This document shows positions 24,703 through 34,507 of a DNA stretch of 64,000 nucleotides, one piece after another. The position numbers were made by a program, and so were the translations under genes. The notes under the pieces were generated by a model that saw only the letters and a list, made by a program, of their open reading frames with translations, searched no databases and was not told the DNA's origin. Source of the stretch: Mytilisepta virgata (Eukaryota > Mollusca > Bivalvia > Mytilida > Mytilidae); NCBI GenBank assembly GCA_028015205.1, contig CM051513.1:46504841-46568840 (forward strand), given 5' to 3'. The number at the start of each line of letters is the position of its first letter. Positions within the stretch are counted from its first letter, which is position 1.

Positions 24703-24905
24703 TGATCCAAATCTACAATATAAATGTATCAATGATCCAAATCTACAATATATCTGTATCAATGATCCAAATCTACAGTATAAATGTATCAATGATCCAA
24801 ATCTACAGTATATATATATATATATCCTGTAGATTTGGATCATTGATACGTTTTAACAATCACACCAAGATACATCAATGATCAAATCTACAGTGTATAT
24901 GTATC
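24703..24905. repeat. 30-bp tandem repeat with an inverted unit
   Basis: Four direct units of AATGATCCAAATCTACA(A/G)TAT plus ATGTATC, then an inverted unit (CTGTAGATTTGGATCATTGA) after a TATATATATA spacer, then a partial direct unit. It could form a hairpin. Confidence 0.8.
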
Positions 24906-24908
24906 AAT

Positions 24909-25381
24909 ATAAGGCCACTTAAAATGAATTGATAGATTTTCATCCCCACGCGCTCTTCAAAATTTGAAACGCTCTTCAAAATTTGATTTTTTAAATTTTC
25001 GTAAATCACAAGCTATGGAAATTTCTCGTGTCTGATACTGACACGAGCGAGATATTATCTTTTCGCTCCCACTTCCGCCCAATTCAAAACATGATTGTCG
25101 TGATAACTAGACTTCTTTCTATTGTAACGAAAGCTAACATTATAAGTTACGAAAATATAATTTAGTACTTCTACAATGATTCTGCGACCGGGAAAATTGA
25201 CGGCAAACCACCAGCGCCACTTATAGGGACAACAAGAACGCGAATGAAGATCGGACCCACCAGTTTTGTTTTCGAAGGTCTTCTTTGAAAATAATAATTA
25301 TAAAATAAAATCCTCCCACCCGCCCCATATTTTGCATGGACCCTGGATGAAATTCTACTTATTAAGTTGAATTGGCCTTAT
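24909..25381. mobile_element. Possible non-autonomous DNA element with short terminal inverted repeats
   Basis: Bounded by ATAAGGCCA (24909) and TGGCCTTAT (to 25381), about 473 bp. No ORF of note; inner part contains a duplicated CGCTCTTCAAAATTTGA. Ends chosen from the inverted repeat only. Confidence 0.45.
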
Positions 25382-25581
25382 AATCAAAGACATATTCAGT
25401 GAAAAATATTAACACATGAAATATACAAATATTAATACAAACATGTTAGATCTTACTCTGAGTTTGTCATACATTCCTATTTCATAGACACATTGTAGTA
25501 CGTTTATCATGTATATACGGAATAAAATGTATTTATTATGTATTGTTCTTTAACGCTATTATTTCTCTTTGTCTTTTGCAG

Positions 25582-25740
25582 GAGAGGTTGCATAATCTGG
25601 CGGCATTTCCAGCTATCAAAAGTCGTGTTAACACGTGTTTTTGAGCATATACATTCTGTAGATATTAATATTACATCGGTTTGATAATTGTATTCATCAT
25701 CTTCGGGCGTCTAAAATAAATTATATGTTTTCCAATTTGG
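25582..25740 (+). other. Candidate final 3'UTR exon of gene 1
   Basis: Strong acceptor CTTTGTCTTTTGCAG ends at 25581. AATAAA at 25715-25720 follows about 135 nt later. With the exon at 24473 this would make a two-exon 3' end. The transcript end near 25740 is inferred from the signal only. Confidence 0.4.
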
Positions 25741-26219
25741 ACTTTGTATTTTTCTTCACATACTGTTAATCTTGGTGTGATTGTTAAATTCGATAGGATT
25801 GGTTTAAAACTACTTTTATGTGTATGGGGATTCAAATAAATAGTGAAAAAATAATTACGTCTTGCCTTGTGTAATTCTTATTTTCAAAAGAAAGCAGCCA
25901 AACCAGATATGTTTATAGTTATAAGACAATTAGGATCATTTCTTTTGTATACAGTGAAACTATAATTCAACGAAATATGCATATCAAGTGTTATAGAATA
26001 TTCATATTTTATCTGATAAATATTCATCACAGTAAAGTGTGATTTCATCGCCAATTGATTTTAGTTATCATGAGCAGCTTATGACTTTAAAGCATAACAC
26101 TGGCATCAATATGCAAATTTTGAAACATTTTCGATTTAATCCAAGTGTATCAGTTGATACCACTGCATGAAAATGCTTATACGCAAAACTTGGCTACGAA
26201 AAAAAACAAAGTATCCTTA

Positions 26220-26470
26220 ATTCAGTTGCCACCATTTCGATACCAGCTCGCAACTGATACTTACAGTAAAATTTGTGAAAACTAAGGAGTATCATATTCG
26301 TTGATGATGGTTTTGGTTTTATCCCTTTCAGTCATTTTGGTATTTTTTAATTTTCTCTTGAACCTTTTGGATTGTTGTTTTGGTTTTCAACATTTTAGGC
26401 TTTGAGCACAACTGATAAGTCGTACATCGACGAAATGTGCACATCTTGTGCATCAAAATTGGTATCATTT
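26220..26470 (+). repeat. Family A dispersed repeat
   Basis: Marked by CGACGAAATGTGCACATCTT followed by GTGCATCAAA, and GAAAACTAAGGAGTATC. Other copies: 27160-27350 (partial), 34150-34376 (+), 36680-36850 (-), 48333-48650 (-), 52445-52638 (+). It explains several 60-126 codon open frames. Confidence 0.75.
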
Positions 26471-26817
26471 TTTTTCTTAATAAACTTTCAGATGAGGTTG
26501 ACACAAACGGTAAGTAATGGTAGTTCTCGGTTTCTATATGTCTAGGATATGTAGGATTTATTACAATAAACTGGTTGAACAAAGGGTGTCCTGGTGATAT
26601 TATTGTCACAACTCCTAATCAATACAGATATTCGGTCTGTGTCCTACTTTAGAGTTCAGATAAGAATTCCATGTCAGTCAATCCTAACATACTTATAATT
26701 TGTAATGAATGGTATAGCGAGAATCCACAGTTAACAGACTAATGATTATTAATTTTGCTGATCTGGATATCAATGTAATAGTGATTATATTTTTGGTATT
26801 TTTGTCATTTTTAATGA

Positions 26818-27104
26818 TGGGCCTCGGTGGTCATGACGAACTACCTCAGCCGAGTGGTCTAGGTAGTTCGTCATGACTAGTAATGATTACTAGCCTGCCA
26901 ACGCTGGGTTTGTGAGTTCGAATCCCACCTGTGGTGGGGTGTGTTCGACTCCGATCTAAAGTGACAAGGATTGCCATTTTCCTTTCGAAGGTCGATGGTT
27001 ATCTCCGGGTACTCCAGCTTCCTCCATCAATAAAACCTGGCATCCGCGAAATAGCCGAATATGCTGAAAACGGCGTTAAACCCCAACTAAACAAACTAAA
27101 CAAA
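26818..27104 (+). mobile_element. tRNA-derived SINE with perfect 12-bp target duplications
   Basis: Flanked by CATTTTTAATGA at 26806-26817 and 27105-27116. The head resembles a class II (Leu/Ser-type) tRNA: GCCGAGTGGTCTAGGT as box A and GAGTTCGAATCCCAC as box B. The tail is CGGCGTTAAACCCCAACTAA plus ACAAACTAAACAAAC. An inverted piece of the head (TCATGACGAACTACCT) sits before box A. A second copy is at 54066-54319 (-). Confidence 0.85.
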
Positions 27105-27689
27105 CATTTTTAATGAATAATACAAATCTTGTGACACTCCTTCAAAGAATATATTATCACAACTGAGTCGATACCACTGCTGAGGGAATCAACGTTCATG
27201 AGGTTATCATCTGCTATTTCTATACTAGCCCGAAATTAACAGTGAAATTTACTATTACAAATATTTAAAATTTTATGAAAACTAAGGACTTTACTTAGAT
27301 TGTTCTGGCTTAACTTTTTTGGTATTTTTGGCGATTTACAGCATTTCCGGCATAAGTATCGAACAATTTATTAAACAGTAAAGAATTGCTGAATCCTAAT
27401 ATATGCTTTCTTTCATATTGTCGATCGAATCCTTATATTAAATTTTAATTGCCATTTAAGGTGGGCAGGTATTGAATAAGATTTTTCAAAATGATCCAAA
27501 TCGTGATACAAGGGTCTGGAGCTGGCAGGTCAGTTACTGCTAGTAGTCCTTTGTAAATTTATATTGATCTTTGTCATTTTGCGTTTCTCTCATTACCTTT
27601 TCTTACATCGGACTCGGACTTCTTTTGAACTGAGTTTTAATGTGTGTATCGCTGTCTGTTTGTTTATTCCACGTTTGCTAATCTTGTGG

Positions 27690-27898
27690 TTTTTTAATTG
27701 TTCATTTGTATCTTTCGGAGTTTAGTGTGGCGTCCATTTCGCTGGTACGCGTTATTGTTTAGGGGCCAGCTGAAGCCCGCCTCCAGGTTTGGAATTTTCT
27801 CGCTGCGTTGAAGACCCATTAGTAGCCTTGGGCTGTTTTGTGCTCTTTGGTCGGGTTGTTGTCTCTTTTACACATTGCCCGTTTCCATTCTCTATTAT
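27690..27898 (+). repeat. Family E retroelement tail fragment, second copy
   Basis: Second copy of the tail at 57-262, with the additional GTTGTTGTCTCTTTTACACA. It lies about 480 bp upstream of the Penelope-like element; the two are probably unrelated insertions. Confidence 0.6.
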
Positions 27899-28252
27899 AG
27901 TAATACTTTGCTATAGTCATTAAGAAAACACTGCAGTGTTTGTAAGGTAGGCTGCGAAGAATATTTAGCTTCGGCGTGGCATGAATCTGAAAATTTGAGG
28001 GGAATCAATTGTTAGATAATAATCATTTCAAGAATTTTCTACATAAAATATTATCGTTTGTTTTTCATCATGTTACAATAATGAATAATCTGCCCTTTTG
28101 CTTGATATTTGTACAAATTTGCAAATGCTTTCCTGCTAGCTATTTTTTTAAATTTAATTGTTCACGATATTCGGATTATTTATGGCTTTCTAAAATTTTG
28201 ACACAGGGGTTGGTTATTTTGCTGGCTGGATTAGGGCTCTTGGAACGTGAAA

Positions 28253-28340
28253 CGTTCGACGAATTTTATCCAAGGGTTATTGCATAAAAATGAAAAGAAA
28301 TTGGCTCAGTCTTTTAATTTTGACTTCACCTATGAATAGA
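28253..28340 (+). mobile_element. Penelope-like fragment just upstream of the main copy
   Basis: Resembles 29985-30075 of the main element (TCAAGGGTTA, GAAA..AAAAGAAA, CAGTCTTTTAATTT) but breaks with a stop (TATGAATAG) near 28337. A decayed piece of the palm region, in the same orientation. Confidence 0.6.
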
Positions 28341-28378
28341 CACCTGAGGACGGTTGAACACTAAATTATACCACAGAC

Positions 28379-30543
28379 GTGATTTCGTTATTGCCGTACA
28401 TACAAAAACCTTTAGGACTACATCACATTCGAACTAAACTATATTCCATTCCTTTGTGTAAACTTAACTCACTCCACAAAAAAGCATTGGAGCAACAAAT
28501 CAAGAATTTTAATTCAGCTGAATACAAACTCGCTGCTGTGGTATCGGATATTGCTTCTCACAGATTATTCAAACCAGTTCGCATCCATAACGACGAATCT
28601 CACCAAAGGTCGTTCCTCAAAGTTAACTTTGTTAATAAAGGCTTGGATGCCATAAATCTCAGCAATATCCTTCACCACAAAACAGTAAAATCTAAAATTC
28701 CTCCATATTTCAAAGACCAAACTGTTCCACTTATTTCTTATTCTTATACAAAACCCATTGCAACCAAGATTTTCAATTACAAACGGGCATTGCGGGACCT
28801 TAATTCCGATGACCTCAAGTCTAAACCCCCTGACTGCTCCTGTTCGACATCTCCATTCAATTATAGTCCTGTGGGTCATGTTATCACTGGAGATCTCAAT
28901 CTAGTTGATAATCAAAAGCTTAAAAATATGCTAGCTAAAGGCCCCAAATACCGAGAACCCCAGCCAATTAATTGGAAATACAATTTCAAGTTACTTATGG
29001 ATTCGGTTGAGGACTATGCCAGAAAATGGACTTCAAAAGAACAGGAGCCTGCTGACACACTTTCAGAGTGGGTGAAGGCTATTAGGTCAATGATACAAAT
29101 CAGAATTAAAAGCCTCCAAGGGTCTATGAGCACTAAAGCTATATCCATCTTTAAAGACCCTAAGGTTGTTGAAAACTTGACTCGCCTTCATGACAAATAT
29201 GTAGTTGTCCCAGCTGACAAGGCCCCCAATAACATCGTTTTTGTTTGTAAGAACTATTATTTTGTCTTAGAAACGAATTGGGAATAGATAACACTGCGGG
29301 TAACCCAACTTATACACCGACCACACTCACTAAGCAGGAAGTCCTTGATAACCACAAGACCGTTCTTCATTCCTTTGGCATTTCTACAAAGGATGAAGAA
29401 ATGGACCTTCCTGCTCTTTATTGGATTCCTAAACTACATAAGAATCCGTTTAAACAAAGGTACATTGCTGGGTCAGCTAATTGCTCTACAAAACCTCTTT
29501 CAAAGATTTTAACATCCATATTGACATGTGTTAAAGAGGGCCTTCAGAATTACTGTGAAACATCATATTCTACCAGTGGCGTCAATCAGATGTGGATTCT
29601 TAAAAACTCCAAAAATTTACTTCAATATCTAAAATCAAAATCTTTGGCTACATGCAACAGCATAAAAACTTTCGACTTCTCTACACTCTACACTACCATA
29701 CCACATTCTCAATTAAAAGATCGCTTAAAGCAACTAGTTCATCAATGTTTTTTCAAGAAAAATGGGACACGCAGGTATAAATTCCTTGTTCTAGGTAGAG
29801 AAAAGTCTTATTTCGTGAAGAACCACTCTGATTCTGACAAAAAGTATTCTGAAGATGAAATTACAAACATGTTAGATTTTCTCATAAACAACATATTCGT
29901 TGAATTTGGCGGTCTAATTTTTCAACAAACAATCGGCATTCCAATGGGAACCAACTGTGCTCCTCTCCTCGCCGATCTGTTTCTGTACTCATATGAAGCG
30001 GACTTCATTCAAGGGTTACTACGTGAAAACAAAAAGAAACTAGCCCAATCCTTTAATTTCACTTTTCGTTATATAGATGATGTGTTGTCGTTAAATAACG
30101 ACAAATTCCAAGACTTTCTAAATCGTATCTACCCCAGTGAGCTTGAAATTAAGGATACTACAGATACACCAAAGTCCGCTTCATATTTGGATTTATTTCT
30201 TGAAATAGACTATGAGGGACGTTTGAAGACAAAACTTTATGACAAACGTGATGACTTCAACTTTCCTATTGTTAATTTTCCCTTCTTGAGTAGCAATATA
30301 CCAGCATCGCCTGCATATGGCGTCTACGTTTCTCAGCTTATCCGATTTTCAAGGGCATGCGTGAGTTACCCTGACTTTCGACAAAGAGGATTACTGCTGT
30401 CACAAAAGCTTCTTAACCAGGGTTTTATCAGGGATAAGTTGATGTCATCACTTAAGAAATTTTACGGTCGTCATCATGAATTGATTGACCATTACAGTGT
30501 TCCAATATCTAAGATGATGTTGGACCTGTTCCCACTGTCGTAA
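28379..30543 (+). mobile_element. Penelope-like retroelement, near full-length reverse transcriptase with one frameshift
   Basis: Two overlapping frames (28379-29287 and 29278-30543, about 302 and 421 codons) read as one reverse transcriptase broken by a small indel near 29262-29278. Visible motifs in order are VVVPADKAPNNIVFV, LPALYWIPKLHKNP, FDFSTLYTTIPH, GIPMGTNCAPLLADLFLYSYE and the catalytic YIDDVLSLNN, then a thumb-like region ending at LFPLS. The order and wording are those of Penelope-like elements. No GIY-YIG endonuclease is seen after the reverse transcriptase or before it. The catalytic aspartates are present. The frameshift suggests a recently inactivated copy. Confidence 0.88.
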
Positions 30544-30829
30544 CCTTTCATGTGACTCCTACGATTTGTGACTTCCACCGGATTGACCTTGTTGAACTTC
30601 ACGACGGGTGCCGTATACGAAGCAGGAACTGCTTACCCTTCCGGAGCACCTGGGTTCACTCCTGGTTTTTATAGGAGTTCGTGTTGTTCATTGTTTTTAG
30701 TTTTCTGTGTTTATTTGTTGTGCTTGTGGTTGTTCGTTTGTCTTCCCGGGTTTGTCTGTCCAATGGATTACGTTTTTTTATTGCTCCTTAGGTATATTTG
30801 TCCTTTTTAAGTTTTAAAATAGTGAATTT
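30544..30829 (+). mobile_element. 3' untranslated region of the Penelope-like element
   Basis: Follows the reverse transcriptase stop. It contains GCTTACCCTTCCGGAGCACC and TTGTCTTCCCGGGTTTGTCT, both of which recur elsewhere in the window next to other Penelope fragments (near 5600, 31600, 43385), so this is element sequence rather than host. Confidence 0.6.
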
Positions 30830-31650
30830 CCCTTTTCTATGCAGCAATATTTCCACCTCACCTGCATATGGTGTCTACATTTCTCATTTGATCCATTATT
30901 CAAGAGCTTGTTTCCACTACAGTGACTTTCTGGGCGAGCAAGGACGCTGAAAAATGAACTGCTTAGTCAAGGATTGATGATTGATTGTTGCTTAACGTCC
31001 AGTGGCAAATATTTCATGCTTCTTCAGGACGAGAACCAGCTCAATATATCAAACAATTCATATAGGGATGGGTCAGGACACAAAGGGGAACCAATTTTGA
31101 CTGCCACTGTAAAAGGAAGATTGTTGGGTACGTAGGGTCGGATAATTTAGCCTTCTGTAGCGACATTAGACTAGTCTTTTTCGAAAACTACAGAAGGGGT
31201 CTTTAGCGTGCAGCGAGTGTGGCATTCTCCAAATGCCTAACCCACTATGGTCCGCGGTCAGACTTTCCGTGTTATGGCCTGACAATCCCTTAAGGAGAGG
31301 GTCTCCCCATCCGCCACCTGGGGACTCGCTAGTCAGCTCTATGGGTTGAGCCCCCGTCATCCATCACAGGTGTCTAGTTAGTCAAGGATACATCCAGTCT
31401 CTACTAAAATCATCACTCAAAGTTTTACGGTCGACATCATGATTTGGTCGATCGTTAACAGGTGAATGTGTCACAAACGATCATTGACATATTCCCTGTG
31501 TGATTCCAGTTCTCGCACAGATTTTGACATTTACCAACATAGACCTTTTAACGGCTTTGTCCACTGGGCAACGCGACGGTTTTCGCATACTAAACAAGAT
31601 ATGCTTACCCTTCCGGAGAAACTGATATCACTCCACGTTTTTTGATGGAG
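30830..31650 (+). mobile_element. Second Penelope-like fragment, split by a SINE
   Basis: 30830-30973 matches the thumb region of the main copy (VNFPF, SPAYGVYISHLI, HYSRACFHYSDF in the translated DNA). After a 404-bp insertion the element resumes at 31378 (ACTAAAATCATCACT..AGTTTTACGGTCGACATCATGA) and runs through its 3' region to about 31650. Frames are broken. Confidence 0.75.
30974..31377 (-). mobile_element. SINE-like element (family B) nested in a Penelope fragment, with target duplication
   Basis: The 11-bp direct repeat TTAGTCAAGGA flanks it exactly (30963-30973 and 31378-31388). On the minus strand the element ends GGACGTTAAGCAACAATCAA, a tail typical of molluscan SINEs. Similar copies are at 11530-11887, 33308-33612 (both -) and 40095-40368 (+). 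Confidence 0.8.
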
Positions 31651-32929
31651 TTCGTACTATGCGATTCATTACTTTCATTGGTGATCGTCAGCTTAGAGTC
31701 TTTAATTAAAGTCACGAAATACCAAAGGGATATTCGAAGGAGAAGAAAATCGAAACGACTGACAAACTCCGGAGACAAACAAAGACAAGACCAAAACAAT
31801 ACATGCACTACAATTAAAAAACTAAAACATATGAACAACATGGAACCCACCAAAAAAACCGGGGAAGACTTGAAGAATTCCCATATAGGTTGGTACAGAA
31901 AAGAATGTCCGCAATGGTTTGTATATAATACTAGTCAGTATTGCTCTGATTTAAATCAAGTAAGAAAAATCAATATTGGATTAATCTTATCGAGTGTATA
32001 GGTAAGTCACGTGGTAATTAGGAGAACTTGTTTTGAGGTGCGGTTTTCTGCCCACTATATTGGACGAGTTTAATAATTAAGTAGATGTTGGATGCTACTC
32101 TGCGGAATTGTAACCAGGAGTCCTTGGAAATGTCAATTCAGGACATGGATTACTCAGGTCAGTTTATTTATATTTTATTGGTTTTATGTACTGTACATGA
32201 ATTGGGTCCGCGAGTCGCACAACGTGTCGTTGGTTTAATTCTAAATGCCTTTATGGCCTTATGAAGGGTGTTTTATATATTTTCAGGGGTTAGTCCCAGT
32301 TTATTTGCCAGAAATGGCTTAGTTTGGAATAATCAGGATAAAACACTGAAACGATGGAATGTTGGTCACGGTTGAGTTGCACGCAGCGGAAGTAACATGT
32401 GAAATTGTAAATGAGCTTCATTGCTGAATTGATGAGGTTATTTTATGGAAATACATGTTTCTCACTAAAAAATGAAATATAGTTATGAAGTGGCAGTTAC
32501 AGTAAGCATGAATGTAATCCGTTAGAATAGGAATTCTATGATAGAACATATACAAATAGTGTCTGCATTTGAAATCTGGATATTTAAACGTAACTACGGG
32601 GTAATATTTTCCATAAAGTCCAGTATTGTCGCAAGCGGTTAATATTTTTCCGCGGAGCTGTATGTACGTATGAGAGAGCTGTGATAATCTTCATAAGATC
32701 CATTTTTATATATTTATTTATTTTAGTTGTATTTTGTTTTTGTTTTGGTGACGTTATTTAATATAGTTTTATTTCATTTTCATTTTCATTTTCCATTTTT
32801 CGTTTCATTTTTCTGTTTGATGTACATGTGTTTAGTTACGTTTGTTTTCATTTAATTTTTTTAATAAATGTGTTCATTTTATATTGATTTATTTTGATTG
32901 CTAACCCTAGACAAAAGAATTCTATATCC
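31651..32929. other. Spacer without a recognised gene
   Basis: Apart from the family C repeat (31700-31860), I see only AT-rich sequence with T-rich runs (32700-32880). No exon with phase-1 ends was found. Confidence 0.4.
31700..31860 (-). mobile_element. Family C dispersed repeat, inverted
   Basis: Reverse complement of 18555-18707 (AATACCAAAGGGATATTCGA through AACATGGAACCCACCAAAAA). The 119-codon open frame across it is a by-product of the repeat. Confidence 0.65.
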
Positions 32930-33245
32930 TTATATAGACTCAGATGCTCCGGAAGAGTAAGCAGTCTCTGCTTCCTGCCTGGCACCCGCCATGCTGCCTA
33001 TGAGGAAGGGATAAAATCAACGGAACAGGTCCATTTTCATTTGGTAAACGGTGTTTTTACCTGTCAAACAAGTCATGATGACGTCCATAAAACTTTAATA
33101 AGGATGACTCCAACATATCCCTGTCTAAGCAACTTTTCTGTCAGGAGCCGGGCTCTGTCCAGGAAGTCAATGTATATGTATACTGAATAACTTACGAGTT
33201 GTGAAATATATACCCCAAACGCAGGCGTTTTTTGGAATATTAAGT
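32930..33245 (-). mobile_element. Penelope-like fragment, minus strand
   Basis: On the minus strand 33245-33100 reads PAFGVYISQLVSYSVY and RARLLTEKLLRQGYVG, the thumb region of the Penelope reverse transcriptase. The remainder is its 3' flank (GGAAGCAGAGACTGCTTACT, CTTCCGGAGC on the minus strand). Confidence 0.7.
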
Positions 33246-33307
33246 GGTACATTTTATAACTCTCCATAGGTTAATGACAGCTCGTACCATCCCTGTGACT
33301 TCAGACT

Positions 33308-33612
33308 GATTGATTTGTGTTTGCTTAACATCCAGTGGCGACTATTTCATGCTTCTTCAGGACGAGAACAAGTTCTACAATTTAACAAACACAATTCCCT
33401 TTTGGGGTGGTATGAGACACAACGGGAAACGATTTTAACTACCACTGTAAAAGGGTGGATGGTTGGGTAGGGTCGGTTAATTAAGCCGTCTGTAATAGTC
33501 ATTAGCCTAATTTTTTTCGCAAACTCTAGAAGTTGCCTGCAGCGTGTATGGAGTGAGGTATTCTCAAAATACGAATTCACTATAGTCCGAGGTCGGGCTT
33601 TCCGTATTAGCA
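33308..33612 (-). mobile_element. SINE-like family B copy, truncated
   Basis: Matches 30974-31377 from the TTAAC(A)TCCAGTGGC tail through TTCATGCTTCTTCAGGACGA to the TCGGGCTTTCCGTATTA block. The head is missing. Adjacent to a minus-strand Penelope fragment. Confidence 0.65.
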
Positions 33613-34149
33613 CTGTGAATTAAGATGATGAGCGGTAATAAACACATACGTTTGCTTGAACGGACGAGGGTTTTGCCACAAGAATACATTCACTATAAAC
33701 TTTTTTAGCTGGTACATTTGTAAAGTCAGGTAAAGTTTGTTTCCTTTGTAAGTATTTTTTCGTTAACCTAAAAGCTTTATTTAATGTCTTATTGTCTGAT
33801 GGTATTAGATGTCAACAGTATAATGATAAAGGAAAATAAAGTGTTTCCCAAACTTTTTATTATGACAAAGACAATTGGTAATATCAAATGCAATAATTTA
33901 AGGACTGGGTTAACGAGACAAATTACAATGATGTACAATTTTTCAAATGAATGGTATAGAAAAAATTGTCTTTTCTCATTAAAAATATCCGGTTCTTGAG
34001 AGTTTGTAGCATCCTATCTATTGTCCTCTAAAACAAGAAAATAAATTAAAAATAAATCTAATTTTAAATTGAATTGCAACTGGTATCATAGAGGCTTTAT
34101 TATAAAAAGGAAAAACAAATATTCTACAACAGAAAAAAATTGTGTTAAT

Positions 34150-34376
34150 TTAGAAGCAACCTCAGTTGCTAGTATTTCGACACTAACCAGAAATTGATAC
34201 ACTGAACGTACTGTTACAAAATTGTAATATTTGTGAAAATAAGGAGTATCTCCCTCGCTCATAGCTCTGTCCTTAGATTATTTTTATTTTTTTGGTTCTG
34301 AATATTTTAAAACTTGCGCATAAATGATGAGTCGTAAATGGACGAAATGTGCACATCTTGTGCATCAAAGAATTTA
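34150..34376 (+). repeat. Family A dispersed repeat at the 3' end of gene 2
   Basis: Contains GGACGAAATGTGCACATCTT and GTGCATCAAA, and AAAATAAGGAGTATCTCCCT. It may supply the poly(A) signals of gene 2 (34283-34288, 34373-34378). Confidence 0.7.
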
Positions 34377-34487
34377 ATTTATATTTTTTTTCAATAAAAT
34401 TTAAAAAAAGAGTATACACAAAAAAAACCTTTTTTTTAAATAAAAATATATAATTAGTAATATTTTTTACCTGAAGTAGTCTTTGCT

Positions 34488-34507
34488 TTATCCATATACC
34501 CACCCAA
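34488..34507 (-). CDS. Gene 2 last coding exon with stop
   Basis: Acceptor ATCTTTTTTCAG. Encodes split Val, GWVYG, TAA. The stop falls 20 nt into the exon. Downstream on the minus strand are ATTAAA (34373-34378) and AATAAA (34283-34288) as candidate poly(A) signals; both lie in a dispersed repeat. Confidence 0.82.

Noticed and set aside
26818..26935. Functional tRNA gene
   Set aside because: Only box A and box B likeness; the head is interrupted, is followed by a SINE body and tail, and the whole unit is flanked by target duplications.
28565..28879. 104-codon minus-strand frame
   Set aside because: Antisense shadow of the Penelope-like reverse transcriptase.
31642..32001. 119-codon open frame
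   Set aside because: Runs through an inverted family C repeat; the sense of the repeat is the other strand.
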